This document shows, one piece after another, positions 9,353-17,468 of a stretch of DNA of 64,000 bases. The notes beneath the pieces were generated by a model. The model did not search any database. It was not told the DNA's origin and saw only the letters and a program-made list of their open reading frames with translations. Within the stretch, counting starts at the first letter, position 1. Every line of letters begins with the position of its first letter. This stretch comes from Leptospira broomii serovar Hurstbridge str. 5399 (GTDB taxonomy: Bacteria; Spirochaetota; Leptospiria; Leptospirales; Leptospiraceae), in contig NZ_AHMO02000008.1 in the NCBI RefSeq assembly GCF_000243715.2, forward strand, positions 1,351,001-1,415,000. Direction: 5' to 3'. A program made the translations under genes and the position numbers.

Positions 9353-9738
9353 TTAAAAAATTCGAAAAGAAATCCGTTCCAAAATCGGTAAAAGAGCCAC
9401 TGCCGCCGAGAGGCCTACTAAAATCCATTTCGTTTGATCGGTTATAAGACGGTATATTTCGGACTTTAGAGCTGCAATCTCTAGTCTCAGCTCGTTGCTT
9501 CTGTCCGAAGTTCCGATCGGATTCCGGATAATTCGGAAGATAAAGTTTTCATTTTTCTTCGGACCGACCTGGATTCTTGCAGAAGTTTTCGTTCAAACAT
9601 ATCGGTCAACCTTACTCGCATATTTCATTCGTGTCGTGCAAATGCAGAATTTATCGCATTCACAAGCTCCTGACTTTCTTTGTTTCCAATGAGTTCTCGC
9701 AACCGAATTGGTATTTGTCGATATTCCATTAAAGACAT
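9353..9738 (-). pseudogene. Decayed DUF1640-like coiled-coil/membrane-anchor gene
   Basis: Read leftward from an ATG at 9738, the frame gives MSLMEYRQIPIRLREL and continues to an in-frame TGA at 9625-9627. Beyond that stop the same frame carries on as sensible protein (RLTDMFERKLLQESRS) until another stop at SNEL/TS. A different frame then supplies LRLEIAALKSEIYRLITDQ and a C-terminal membrane helix, ending at TAA 9353-9355. Start and end differ by one reading-frame step (386 nt), so at least one nonsense change and one single-base-type indel have broken the gene. The layout, a short head, coiled coil and C-terminal anchor, fits the small DUF1640/CCDC90-like proteins common in Leptospira. That family name is from memory, not a search. 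Confidence 0.72.
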
Positions 9739-9869
9739 ATTCTACTTCCCATCGAGACCAAATGTCAAGCATTCCCTCTTTTATACGGTTCCGGGAAAAA
9801 GTGATAATGAACGAAATTTTAATTCGTAATCATTATTCCAAATTAGATTATGCATGATTTTTAATATTT

Positions 9870-11120
9870 CTATAGTATTGTTTGAACTAAAATTTCAAAA
9901 TGCTGAGTTCTTGGAAAGAAGTCCACCAACGCAATATTTCTAATTCGATAACCGATTAAAGTCAATTCCCTCAAGTCCCTGGCCAAGGTCGTATGATTGC
10001 AGCTGGAATAAATAAGAGTTGGCGGCTTATATTCTTCTATAGAATGCAAAACTTTTTTGGAAGCTCCCGATCTCGGAGGATTCAAAATCCAAATAGCGGC
10101 TTGTGACGCGACTTCGGAGGACGGAAAATTCCGCTCTAAATTCAATGTCTGAAATTCGAGATTCAATTTACCGGATCGTTTTGCATTCTCGCGAGCGCTC
10201 AAGACCGATGAATTCGACAGTTCAAAACCGAAGAGTTTTTCGATTTTAGAAGATATTGATAAACTTATAAGACCTGCACCACAATAAAGCTCTAGGATTG
10301 CCCCTGACTTTTCCGGAATCCAGGATCGGATCATCTGTAGCCAAGGTTCGATTAGAAATCGATTCACTTGAGTAAATCCGCCGGGAGGTATTTTCCATCG
10401 TATTCGCTCCTCGAGATATGGACCGATATCGACTGCCTCCTCCTTGTATTCGATCACTTCTCCGGAGGAAAATCGAAGCTCGAACTCCTTGATTCGGTTT
10501 TTAACTATTTTCTTTTCCAAAGAATTTTTAATATATTCGTTCATTTCGTTGGGAAGATGTTTGCAACCGTCAGTAGGAAATTTCACAAGTGTGTTTGAAT
10601 TTTCCTTAAAAAAGCCCGCAATCAACGACTGACCCGATTTCTGAAGTTTAATTTGTGCGGTATTACGGTAGGCTTCGCTTGGTCCGCTTAATACTTTCAA
10701 TTCCGGAATGCGCGAGCGATCTAGCTTCCCGATTCCATCTAAAGTTTCTAATAATAATTCTTCTTTGATTTTAAGTTCATCATCATAGGAGATATGACGA
10801 TAAGAGCATCCACCGCATTCCGGAAACGATGCGCAATCACTTGAAATACGGGATTGTGCTGCACGACTTACTGATATAACTGTTCCCCATATCAGAGAAG
10901 ATGTTTCTTTTTCGATTTTAATTTTAACGAATTCACCCGGAATTCCGGCTTTAACAAAAACGGTTTTCCCGTCTAAATGGGCGATTGCCGTTCCTAGATT
11001 CGCCCATTTTTCAACGGCGATATCCGAGACTTCGCGACTAAGAAAAATTTCCTTTCTCCGAGTTTCCGAATTTCTAGCGGATTTTTTTAGACCCTTCGAA
11101 CGGTTCTTTTCCGCACTCAT
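9870..11120 (-). CDS. RlmD/TrmA-type 23S rRNA (uracil-C5)-methyltransferase
   Basis: 416-residue RNA m5U methyltransferase using SAM. After a basic head comes a TRAM-like RNA-binding segment (residues 25-90). A cysteine cluster CASFPECGGC near residue 100, with a further Cys at about 185, probably holds a [4Fe-4S] centre as in RlmD/RumA. The SAM motif LELYCGAGLISLS is near residue 275, the catalytic-domain motif LNPPRSG near 345, and the nucleophile Cys in YSSCNHTTLARDL near 370. The general base region FPRTQHFEILV lies at the C-terminus. It divides from the tRNA-Ser gene on the opposite strand. RlmD versus other TrmA-family members cannot be settled from motifs alone. Confidence 0.9.
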   Translation of the reverse strand: MSAEKNRSKGLKKSARNSETRRKEIFLSREVSDIAVEKWANLGTAIAHLDGKTVFVKAGIPGEFVKIKIEKETSSLIWGTVISVSRAAQSRISSDCASFPECGGCSYRHISYDDELKIKEELLLETLDGIGKLDRSRIPELKVLSGPSEAYRNTAQIKLQKSGQSLIAGFFKENSNTLVKFPTDGCKHLPNEMNEYIKNSLEKKIVKNRIKEFELRFSSGEVIEYKEEAVDIGPYLEERIRWKIPPGGFTQVNRFLIEPWLQMIRSWIPEKSGAILELYCGAGLISLSISSKIEKLFGFELSNSSVLSARENAKRSGKLNLEFQTLNLERNFPSSEVASQAAIWILNPPRSGASKKVLHSIEEYKPPTLIYSSCNHTTLARDLRELTLIGYRIRNIALVDFFPRTQHFEILVQTIL

Positions 11121-11174
11121 AAGTAAATCACCTTGACAGGGTCCCCCTTCTTGTCAGTAAAGTATTCCTTAACC

Positions 11175-11259
11175 GGAGAAGTGGCCGAGTGGTTTAAGGC
11201 AGCGGTCTTGAAAACCGTCGTGGGGAAACTCACCGTGGGTTCGAATCCTACCTTCTCCG
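11175..11259 (+). tRNA. tRNA-Ser (anticodon TGA)
   Basis: An 85-nt cloverleaf. Acceptor GGAGAAG pairs with CTTCTCC, the discriminator is G, the anticodon loop reads CTTGAAA with TGA, a long variable arm is present as expected for serine, and the T-arm contains GGTTCGAATCC. CCA is not encoded. It lies 13 nt before the second serine tRNA. Confidence 0.95.
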
Positions 11260-11272
11260 GATAGGAACGAAT

Positions 11273-11361
<89 letters not shown>

Positions 11362-11404
11362 AATGTTCCATCCTTTCCCTTTAGTCTTCTAGGTAAATGC
11401 ATAG

Positions 11405-11851
11405 ATGTCCTCCCAGAGATTCAACACCCGGGAATTCCTGGAAGATTTAAAACGCCTCTTACAAGGGGATGATTATCCCAATTCATTCGCGGCAATTTCT
11501 TACATACCTTTCTTCGGATGGGCTTTGCCTTGGTTTTTTAGAAAGCAGCAGGAAATTTGCCGGTTTCACGCCGTACAAGCGATGAAACTAAATTCCGGAT
11601 TCGTATTTTTGTATTTAGTAGTCTGGTTTTTACGGGAATTCCCGATTTTGAGTTCCATCTTAAAATTAATTAAAGCGAATCCAGTCGTCACCGACTTCTT
11701 AAGTTACACCGCTTGGTCGTTACTTACGATTTACAGTTTAATCGGCGCAATACAAGCCTACCAAGGTAAAAATTACGTACTACCTTTCTTCCCGGAAATA
11801 GAGAATGAAGTTCGAAAGATACTCGGAAAAATTCGCGGAACTCAAGGCTAA
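11405..11851 (+). CDS. DUF4870-like multipass membrane protein
   Basis: 148-residue protein. The core (residues 25-130) follows the DUF4870 pattern: a first hydrophobic hairpin YIPFFGWALPWFF, then a conserved RFHAVQAMKLN segment before the next membrane helix, then two or three further helices. Function of this family is unknown. It starts 43 nt after tRNA-Ser(GCT), may be read through from it, and overlaps the next gene by 47 nt. Family assignment is by pattern only. Confidence 0.75.
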   Translation: MSSQRFNTREFLEDLKRLLQGDDYPNSFAAISYIPFFGWALPWFFRKQQEICRFHAVQAMKLNSGFVFLYLVVWFLREFPILSSILKLIKANPVVTDFLSYTAWSLLTIYSLIGAIQAYQGKNYVLPFFPEIENEVRKILGKIRGTQG

Positions 11852-12236
11852 GCTCCTTGTACTTTCCAAACCTTACCTGAATCAGGCCAAGGAGTTTCTC
11901 AACTCCGAAACCTTCAGAGTTTACTTAGTAACTCTGCCTTTGTTCGGAAATTGGTTAATCGGCTTCACATTTTATTCGAAGCAACCGGAAGTTTTGCGTC
12001 ATGCAAAACTTTCGTTTTTAAATACTCTGTACTTTATCGGATTCGTATTTTTGTCCTGGGTTCTTTCTTGGATTCCTTGGGTAGGGTCTTGGTTGGGAAA
12101 TATTTCTCACTTGGCCGGTATATGCGTCTACATCGGTCTTTCCGTTTTCTTGCTATACAATTACTCCAAGGGAAAAAAACTGGTCCCGAAACTCCCGGCA
12201 GAGCATTTGGCTCTCTTGGAGCAAAAGCTTTTCTAG
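11805..12236 (+). CDS. DUF4870-like membrane protein, paralogue of the gene before it
   Basis: 143-residue membrane protein with about four hydrophobic segments. It has an HAKLSFLNTLYF element in the position of the RFHAVQAM element of its upstream neighbour, which suggests tandem duplication followed by divergence. It begins inside that neighbour (47-nt overlap); GGAAATAGAG upstream of ATG 11805 may act as ribosome site. The pair ends 8 nt before tRNA-Arg, so tRNA and protein genes share very little space here. Role unknown. Confidence 0.7.
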   Translation: MKFERYSEKFAELKAKLLVLSKPYLNQAKEFLNSETFRVYLVTLPLFGNWLIGFTFYSKQPEVLRHAKLSFLNTLYFIGFVFLSWVLSWIPWVGSWLGNISHLAGICVYIGLSVFLLYNYSKGKKLVPKLPAEHLALLEQKLF

Positions 12237-12244
12237 CTGCATCC

Positions 12245-12321
12245 GCGCCCTTAGCTCAGATGGATAGAGTATTTGACTACGGATCAAAGGGTCGGAGGTT
12301 CGAATCCTTCAGGGCGCGCCA
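12245..12321 (+). tRNA. tRNA-Arg (anticodon ACG)
   Basis: A 77-nt cloverleaf including encoded CCA at 12319-12321. Acceptor GCGCCCT pairs with AGGGCGC, the discriminator is G, and the anticodon loop CTACGGA gives ACG (read as ICG after deamination). D-arm TTAGCTCAGATGGATAGAG and T-arm GGTTCGAATCC are standard. Unlike the two serine tRNAs nearby, it carries its own CCA. Confidence 0.95.
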
Positions 12322-12554
12322 CTTTTTCCTTTCTTAATCCGAAGAAAATCATTCCTTTCATTTTCTCTTCACTAGCACTTTTTAAAAAGCGAACCTAAGT
12401 AAATTCCTGAAACTGCTCTTAAAGCGGCCCAAATCTAAATAAGTGACATAATTCATAGAAAATTGACCTAAATTCTCTTTTTTCTTTCGGTAAAACTTGA
12501 CATCTATACTGAGTCTCAAAAACGATAGTATTAGTTAGGATCGAGATTTAATAG

Positions 12555-12734
12555 ATGGAAAAGTGTCATTGCGCCCAAGTAAAGTTTGAGGCAATCGTGC
12601 AAACTGCTATCTCCGAAGGAAAGGATTATCGCGACGTAGTTAAAGCCTGTGGAGCCGCGGAAACTTGCACTGCATGTAAAGAATATCTTATCGCCTATTG
12701 CGAAGATAAACTGCAACTTGCGCCCGCTCAATAG
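12555..12734 (+). CDS. BFD-like [2Fe-2S] mini-ferredoxin
   Basis: 59-residue protein. Cys4-His-Cys6 and Cys38-x-x-Cys41 are separated by 31 residues, the spacing CxC-x31-CxxC of bacterioferritin-associated ferredoxins and Fer2_BFD domains that bind one [2Fe-2S] cluster. Extra Cys at 32 and 49. In the family these proteins release iron from bacterioferritin or serve as cluster-binding modules; the partner here is unknown. ATG 12555 follows an AGGATCGAG stretch. It overlaps the next gene's probable TTG start by 17 nt, pointing to translational coupling. Confidence 0.8.
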   Translation: MEKCHCAQVKFEAIVQTAISEGKDYRDVVKACGAAETCTACKEYLIAYCEDKLQLAPAQ

Positions 12735-13194
12735 ACAGCTCATCGACGAGGAGCTATTCCAGAAACTCCTGCATGACGCTTCCAATTCACCTCGACGCAG
12801 AGTGAATCGAAACTTTCATGAACTTTCCGAATCATACCAGCGATTCCTGAACGTTCTCACCCGAGAAACCTACATCCAAGTCCATCGACACAAAAATCCT
12901 CCGAAGCCGGAAACATTCATAATCTTACGAGGTAGATTGGGTTTCATTCTCTTTAATGAGGATGGCTCCATTCAAGAAAAGCACGTATTGAGCTCCGAAG
13001 GACCTGTTTTTGGTATAGACGTTCAGCCGGGAGTTTACCATTCGATCGTATGCCTTTCCCAAGAATGTATCTGCTTTGAAGGAAAATCAGGTCCTTATGA
13101 TCCTCAAACGGATAAGGAATTTGCGATTTGGTCGCCGTCCGAATCCGATCCTAAGAAAACAGAATATTTGGAATTTCTTAGAAATCTATTTTAA
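12718..13194 (+). CDS. WbuC-like cupin-fold protein
   Basis: About 158 residues. A head (LIDEELFQKLLHDASNSPRR) precedes a metal-binding cupin. The first cupin motif lies around YIQVHRHKNPPKPETFIILRG, with His residues and a Glu. The second is near GVYHSIVCLS. Head, SPRRR..N.NFHE element and cupin order match the WbuC family found in polysaccharide loci, whose function is unclear. Start is uncertain: the frame is open from a GTG at 12649, deep inside the ferredoxin gene, but the family-like head begins just after TTG 12718, which I prefer. It ends in a 4-nt TTAA overlap with a possible minus-strand gene. Confidence 0.75.
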   Translation: MRPLNRQLIDEELFQKLLHDASNSPRRRVNRNFHELSESYQRFLNVLTRETYIQVHRHKNPPKPETFIILRGRLGFILFNEDGSIQEKHVLSSEGPVFGIDVQPGVYHSIVCLSQECICFEGKSGPYDPQTDKEFAIWSPSESDPKKTEYLEFLRNLF

Positions 13195-13524
13195 ACTCGA
13201 AAATCGATCACTACCATATGGCCGCTCTTAACCGATCCTTCCCAAAATACCGGAATCATGTCCGTTATTCCTGCAAAGGTTAAAACATCCGAACAAAAGT
13301 CCGGGCATAACCTTGCAGGAAAAGAATTAGCCTTTTTCAAACTAACGCCTTTCGTTCGAATCGAAGAGAATTTCGTACAATTCACGGATCTTTCTTAAAT
13401 TCCGACCGGGAAGGGTCGGGAAAGGAATAATCCTAGCTTCGCTCTTCGCCGTACTAATATTTTTTTTATCTTCCGGTTCCAACGTATTATGTCCGTTAAA
13501 ACGGGGGAGATTTTCTCTCTCCAT
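13191..13524 (-). pseudogene. Possible frameshifted small gene of unknown function
   Basis: No intact gene is visible here, but two minus-strand segments read like one protein split by a one-base shift. The first starts at ATG 13524 (MERENLPRFNGHN) and runs to RELYEILFDSNERR, where TAG ends it at 13342. The second, in another frame and overlapping at about 13345-13385, continues as VSLKKANSFPARLCPDF through GITDMIPVFWEGS to a TAA at 13191. That stop makes the same 4-nt convergent overlap seen at real gene ends elsewhere in the window. The tail has a faint resemblance to the C-terminus of STAS domains. No ribosome site precedes 13524. It could also be chance. Confidence 0.3.
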
Positions 13525-13560
13525 GTTTTATAGATTCGGAAAATCAAGGTCCCGAATTCA

Positions 13561-13731
13561 GTGCAAGCTGCGAGATTTTTCTTGTATCGAATCGGAAAAA
13601 CCGGTTTGAAATTTACTAAAACTGTTGCCATAGTATTTTCCTGGGCAAACATGCGAAAGGTTCGGGTGGAAGCGATGCTGAAAACCGATGCCGCTTCTAT
13701 TCCCGTTGATGGAAAGGAAAGTTATGCCTGA
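13561..13731 (+). CDS. Possible small protein coupled to the next gene
   Basis: 56 codons from a GTG at 13561 to TGA 13729-13731, giving VQAARFFLYRIGKTGLKF and a short hydrophobic stretch (TVAIVFSWA), then a charged tail. The stop overlaps the ATG of the downstream gene by 8 nt (ATGCCTGA), and the ribosome site GGAAAGGAAAG of that gene lies inside it. The arrangement suits a real coupled small gene, but there is no homology to support it and no clear ribosome site of its own. Confidence 0.3.
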   Translation: MQAARFFLYRIGKTGLKFTKTVAIVFSWANMRKVRVEAMLKTDAASIPVDGKESYA

Positions 13732-14005
13732 GTTCGATCAAATTGATCTGATGAACTACGCCGTTTACGGCAACGAACACGACCCTGAATGGGTTGAGAT
13801 TCGAAATTATATTCGCTCCAATGCTGGAGCTCAGAAGGAGTATGAGGAGATGAAGAGAAATCTCGCCTCAATACAACCTCGGAGAAAGCATCGGGAGTCT
13901 GGAAGACCACAGTTCGGGGAAAAAAACCCGAACGACTCTCAATCCGGCATTCAAAATCCGAATGATTCGGATAAGAAATGGTGGAACGTATTTTTGGGAG
14001 ATTAG
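13724..14005 (+). CDS. Small protein, possibly a Cys-less anti-sigma-like N-domain
   Basis: 93 residues from ATG 13724, preceded by GGAAAGGAAAG at good distance; an upstream start at 13688 is less likely. Residues 1-45 (FDQIDLMNYAVYGNEHDPEW, then IRNYIRSNAGAQKEYEEM) have the acidic helix and HDPEWxEIR-like pattern seen at the N-terminus of zinc-finger anti-sigma factors, but the zinc Cys are absent. The remaining half is basic and Asn/Ser-rich with a repeated NPNDS element. The stop is 26 nt before the acyltransferase gene, so the two are probably one operon. The anti-sigma comparison is weak. Confidence 0.6.
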   Translation: MPEFDQIDLMNYAVYGNEHDPEWVEIRNYIRSNAGAQKEYEEMKRNLASIQPRRKHRESGRPQFGEKNPNDSQSGIQNPNDSDKKWWNVFLGD

Positions 14006-14031
14006 TTCTCTTAAAATAAGGAATCCGAACT

Positions 14032-14742
14032 GTGGAAAAAGAGGCAAAAGCTTATCTTACAATTAGAAATTTCGTCGCACCGTTCATCGGATTGGCGGTA
14101 AATATCACCGCATATGGTACGGAAAACATTGTTTCTAACGGAAAGTTAATCTTAGTCTGTAATCATCGCTCGGATATGGATCCGTTCATTCTTTCTTACA
14201 CATTCCCGCGGTTTATATCTTGGGTCGCCGCCGAATACACGTTCAGAATACCGATCTTTAGGGATCTTGCTAAGATAGCGGGAGGAATTCCGATGTCGGT
14301 GGATGGAAAAATTTCTCTAGCTTCGATTAAAATGATTCAACAGGTGTTTAAGCGTGGAGACGTCTTAGGAATTTTTCCGGAAGGTCATGACTATATGGTT
14401 CGGAACGATTTTAAGAAACCTATGATTGATTTTCATGAAGGTTTTGCAGCATTCTCGATCCGTAATAAAGTCGATATCCTCCCTTGTGTGATCATACCGA
14501 TAGAGGAAAGCTATTCCGATATACCCATTCCTCCGATCGTACGTAGCTTTATGGGAATGCCGAAAGACGTTTGCGAAATCAAGAAGCGGGCAATATATAA
14601 GAAAGTTAAAGTAGTTTATGGAGAAAAAATCGATCATACTCCGTACCTCGCCGGGTCTTTGGACGAGAATCTGAAGCGATTATCCGACGAAGTCCGTAAG
14701 AGAATGTTGACGCTAATGGAAGGTCAGTACGCGGAAGCCTAA
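14032..14742 (+). CDS. 1-acyl-sn-glycerol-3-phosphate acyltransferase (PlsC family)
   Basis: 236-residue membrane-associated acyltransferase that adds the second acyl chain in phospholipid synthesis, or a related acceptor. The catalytic HX4D motif is NHRSDMDPF near residue 43, the second block GIFPEGHDY near 120 and the third near [15 protein letters not shown]. Starts at GTG 14032, with AAGGA 9 nt upstream. Its stop shares CTAA with the convergent dapF stop. Leptospira-type genomes carry several PlsC-like proteins, so I give no symbol. Confidence 0.87.
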   Translation: MEKEAKAYLTIRNFVAPFIGLAVNITAYGTENIVSNGKLILVCNHRSDMDPFILSYTFPRFISWVAAEYTFRIPIFRDLAKIAGGIPMSVDGKISLASIKMIQQVFKRGDVLGIFPEGHDYMVRNDFKKPMIDFHEGFAAFSIRNKVDILPCVIIPIEESYSDIPIPPIVRSFMGMPKDVCEIKKRAIYKKVKVVYGEKIDHTPYLAGSLDENLKRLSDEVRKRMLTLMEGQYAEA

Positions 14743-15587
14743 ATCTCAACCGTTCCGGTAAATACTTCTTTTGCCGGTCCCGTCATAAGCACATGATCGT
14801 TTTCGAGCCATTGAATTCTCAAGCTTCCTCCTCTTAGGTCGATTCGAACATCTTTCCCTGCTCTACCGCTTAAGTGAGCTGCAGTCATAACGGCGCAGGC
14901 ACCTGTCCCGCAAGCTAGAGTTTCCCCTGCACCTCGTTCCCAAGTCCTCTGATACAAATGATCTTTTCCTCTGAGACTGACGAATTCTACGTTCACTTTT
15001 CTCGGGAAAAGTTCGATTTTGTTTTCTATCAACGGCCCGATTTCTCTCACAGGGAATGTATCCGGATCATCGACGAAAATTACACAATGAGGATTGCCCA
15101 TACTAACTGCCGTGAATTTTAAATTCTGACCGGCAATATCGAGAAGTTGATCAACGATCGGGTTTTCGTTCTTCCATTTTACCGGAATTTGAGCCGGGAC
15201 AAGAATCGGTTTACCCATGTCGACGGAAACTAACTCTACTTTGTTATTTTGACCTACGGTCAAATCGACTTTCAAGAGTCCGGCTCCGGTTTCAATAATA
15301 GGATTTTTCTTCGTAGTTAGTCCGTGATCGAATACGTATTTTGCGACACAACGAATTCCGTTTCCACACATCTCGGATGAGGAACCATCCGCGTTATACA
15401 TATCCATTTGGAAGTCGCCATTAGTCGAGCTTCGAATGAAAATAACGCCATCTCCTCCGATTCCAAAGTTTCGATCCGAGAGTTTTTGAATTTGCTGCGG
15501 ATTCAATTTAAGTTCATTAGAAGTGGCATCGATGTAAATGTAATCGTTGCCGATCCCTTCCATTTTTGTGAACTGAACTTTTGCCAA
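14739..15587 (-). CDS. dapF: Diaminopimelate epimerase
   Basis: 282-residue cofactor-independent racemase that converts LL- to meso-diaminopimelate for lysine and peptidoglycan. The two catalytic cysteines are in [11 protein letters not shown] (near residue 74) and TLACGTGAC (near residue 224). The opening [15 protein letters not shown] is family standard. Start at ATG 15587 with AGGAAAC just upstream. It diverges from the methyltransferase gene at 15728, leaving about 140 nt for promoters. Confidence 0.96.
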   Translation of the reverse strand: MAKVQFTKMEGIGNDYIYIDATSNELKLNPQQIQKLSDRNFGIGGDGVIFIRSSTNGDFQMDMYNADGSSSEMCGNGIRCVAKYVFDHGLTTKKNPIIETGAGLLKVDLTVGQNNKVELVSVDMGKPILVPAQIPVKWKNENPIVDQLLDIAGQNLKFTAVSMGNPHCVIFVDDPDTFPVREIGPLIENKIELFPRKVNVEFVSLRGKDHLYQRTWERGAGETLACGTGACAVMTAAHLSGRAGKDVRIDLRGGSLRIQWLENDHVLMTGPAKEVFTGTVEI

Positions 15588-15727
15588 AGGAAACTCCTAT
15601 TTACAAATATATTCTATTTATCCATGCTTGATTTTGTTCCCTGGCAAGAAAATCGAAAAAGCTCGAAGGGCCCCGTGTTTTTTGCTGGAACATAAGAGTT
15701 GAAATCCGAATAGTTAGGCAAACTAAC

Positions 15728-16591
15728 ATGATACTACCGATGAATCGCACATGTTATTTGTGTGGAAATGAAAAAAACGTTATACTCTTTATCGAAAAAG
15801 GGATTCCTATCGTCCGCTGCTCCAATTGCGGACACGTATTTTCCACGTTCAAGCAAGACGAACATTATCAATGGTATTGGGGTGAAGAAATAGGCTATGA
15901 CCTAACTTGGTGGGATGTAGCCCATCGTGAAATTTACAAAAATTTTATAGATAAGTTTCTACTCTCTGCTCAGGGCCGAATTTTAGATGTCGGCTGCGGT
16001 TTAGGTTTTTTTATTAAAACAATCAATGACAATAGACCGGGATGGGAAGCTGTCGGCTACGACGTCTCTGAGAAAGCGATTGATTATGCCAAAAATAGAA
16101 ACCATTTAAAAGACGTCCATTCTGGAATCGTTCAGCTTAGTAACCTACCTAAAGCGAGTTTCGATATCATTACCCTTTGGGACGTGATAGAACACATCCC
16201 TCGACCTCACAGTTTGATCGAATACTTATTCTCATTACTGAAACCGAACGGATTCCTATTTTTGCAAACGCCCAATTTCCCCGTTCAACTGATCAAAGCC
16301 AGACTGAAAGTTATGTTTTTCGGAATGAAACCAAACAACCACTATCTTGAGGCAAAAGATCATATAAATAATTACTCGGAAAGAACCTTGAAATTTCTCG
16401 CCAATCAGTGCGGGTTCTCCTCCGTAGAGTTTACGATGCTAAAACCGATTGCGTCAATCTCCGGGATGAAGTCCGTGATCGGGGCACCGTTAAAGAAAGC
16501 CTTTTATTTTATTACGCTCCTGATTTGGCATTTATCGTTTCGAAAGGTAAATATCAACCTCACTTTATTTACGCTGCTCCGGAAAAAATAA
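15728..16591 (+). CDS. SAM-dependent methyltransferase with N-terminal zinc ribbon
   Basis: 287-residue class I methyltransferase. The first 40 residues hold a zinc-ribbon pair, CYLCG and CSNCG. SAM motif I is ILDVGCGLGFFIKTI near residue 90, and the post-motif acidic block is ITLWDVIEHIPRP near 155. Proteins with this plan often methylate sugars or small molecules in surface polysaccharide or secondary pathways; the actual substrate is unknown. The C-terminal 60 residues are hydrophobic and could associate with membrane. ATG 15728 is preceded by TTAGG; a second ATG at 15740 is possible. Confidence 0.8.
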   Translation: MILPMNRTCYLCGNEKNVILFIEKGIPIVRCSNCGHVFSTFKQDEHYQWYWGEEIGYDLTWWDVAHREIYKNFIDKFLLSAQGRILDVGCGLGFFIKTINDNRPGWEAVGYDVSEKAIDYAKNRNHLKDVHSGIVQLSNLPKASFDIITLWDVIEHIPRPHSLIEYLFSLLKPNGFLFLQTPNFPVQLIKARLKVMFFGMKPNNHYLEAKDHINNYSERTLKFLANQCGFSSVEFTMLKPIASISGMKSVIGAPLKKAFYFITLLIWHLSFRKVNINLTLFTLLRKK

Positions 16592-16596
16592 GCGGC

Positions 16597-17364
16597 TTAC
16601 CGAGTAACCACGCGGCCTGAATCAAGACTTAATATAAAATTCAATCCCGCTTCCAAGCTTGGAGATTCCCAATACTCTCCAAGCTTATGAATCTTCTTTT
16701 CCATTACGATATTTCCGCCTTTTTTATTCTGGAGGATGGAGCATATATAGATGGCATTTATTCCGAAATGAAGCGCCCCTTCGATATCGCCTTCAAACGA
16801 ATCACCGATCATATATGCGGGATGATTCTTTCTCGAATCGAATTCCATGGCTTTTTCAAAAATAATACGTGCGGGCTTTTCTGCACCCGCTTCTTGAGAA
16901 GTCATCAGTTTATAAGGAAAGGATTTTGGAAATAGAACGGTCAATTTCAAGATCTGAGTCCTGAGATTCTCGTTCGTTAGCAGGATTATATCCCGACTCT
17001 CCGCTATTTGAGTAAGAAGACGTAGGATTTTATTAAAGTCTTTCTTATTCTTAAGTTTCCATTCTTTGATTCCATTTAGAAAATATCGAAAGTATAAAGC
17101 TTCCAATCGAAGCACCCATTTAGGTTCCGTTCTCCCAAAGAGTGATTCCGACATTTTCTTAAAATAAAGTATTCTTAATTGGTTGGTCGGGTTCTTAGGC
17201 AGATCTCGTTTCGTTTCGTTTCGTGCCATATTATAGAACTGCCGAAATTGATTGGAATTTGTGAATCCGAATTCCTTCGCATTCTTCTCCAATCGTTTAA
17301 TGGTCGTTTCATAAATCGCAACCGAATCAAAGAGAGTATTATCCAAATCTAGGAGAAGTGCCAT
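16597..17364 (-). CDS. HAD-superfamily hydrolase
   Basis: HAD phosphatase with all four motifs: DLDNTLFDS (nucleophile Asp, within the first 15 residues), LLTNEN near residue 128, KPARIIFEKAM near 160 and MIGDSFEGDIEGA near 185. A helical cap lies between motifs I and II. I place the start at ATG 17364 (MALLLDLDNT), where family members normally begin. An ATG at 17415 has a better AAGGA ribosome site and would add 17 residues, so the start remains open. Substrate not predictable. Diverges from the flavoprotein gene. Confidence 0.82.
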   Translation of the reverse strand: MALLLDLDNTLFDSVAIYETTIKRLEKNAKEFGFTNSNQFRQFYNMARNETKRDLPKNPTNQLRILYFKKMSESLFGRTEPKWVLRLEALYFRYFLNGIKEWKLKNKKDFNKILRLLTQIAESRDIILLTNENLRTQILKLTVLFPKSFPYKLMTSQEAGAEKPARIIFEKAMEFDSRKNHPAYMIGDSFEGDIEGALHFGINAIYICSILQNKKGGNIVMEKKIHKLGEYWESPSLEAGLNFILSLDSGRVVTR

Positions 17365-17468
17365 AAGGGAAATTTTTTCGCTCAGTAACAAATGCCAAGG
17401 ACAATACGAAAACATTCTTTCTTTTCCTTGCACTTGCGATCCGCTGAAATAAGATACGATTGCTCCAT

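Noticed and set aside
12497..12531. TTGACA box upstream of the mini-ferredoxin gene as a promoter
   Set aside because: No acceptable -10 at 16-19 nt; nearest TATACT and TAGTAT are too close or too far.
12649..12717. Longer cupin start at GTG 12649
   Set aside because: Lies far inside the mini-ferredoxin gene, and the extra 23 residues do not resemble the family head.
13395..13652. 85-codon minus-strand frame
   Set aside because: Conflicts with the better-supported frames at 13191-13524 and 13561-13731, no ribosome site or recognisable domain.
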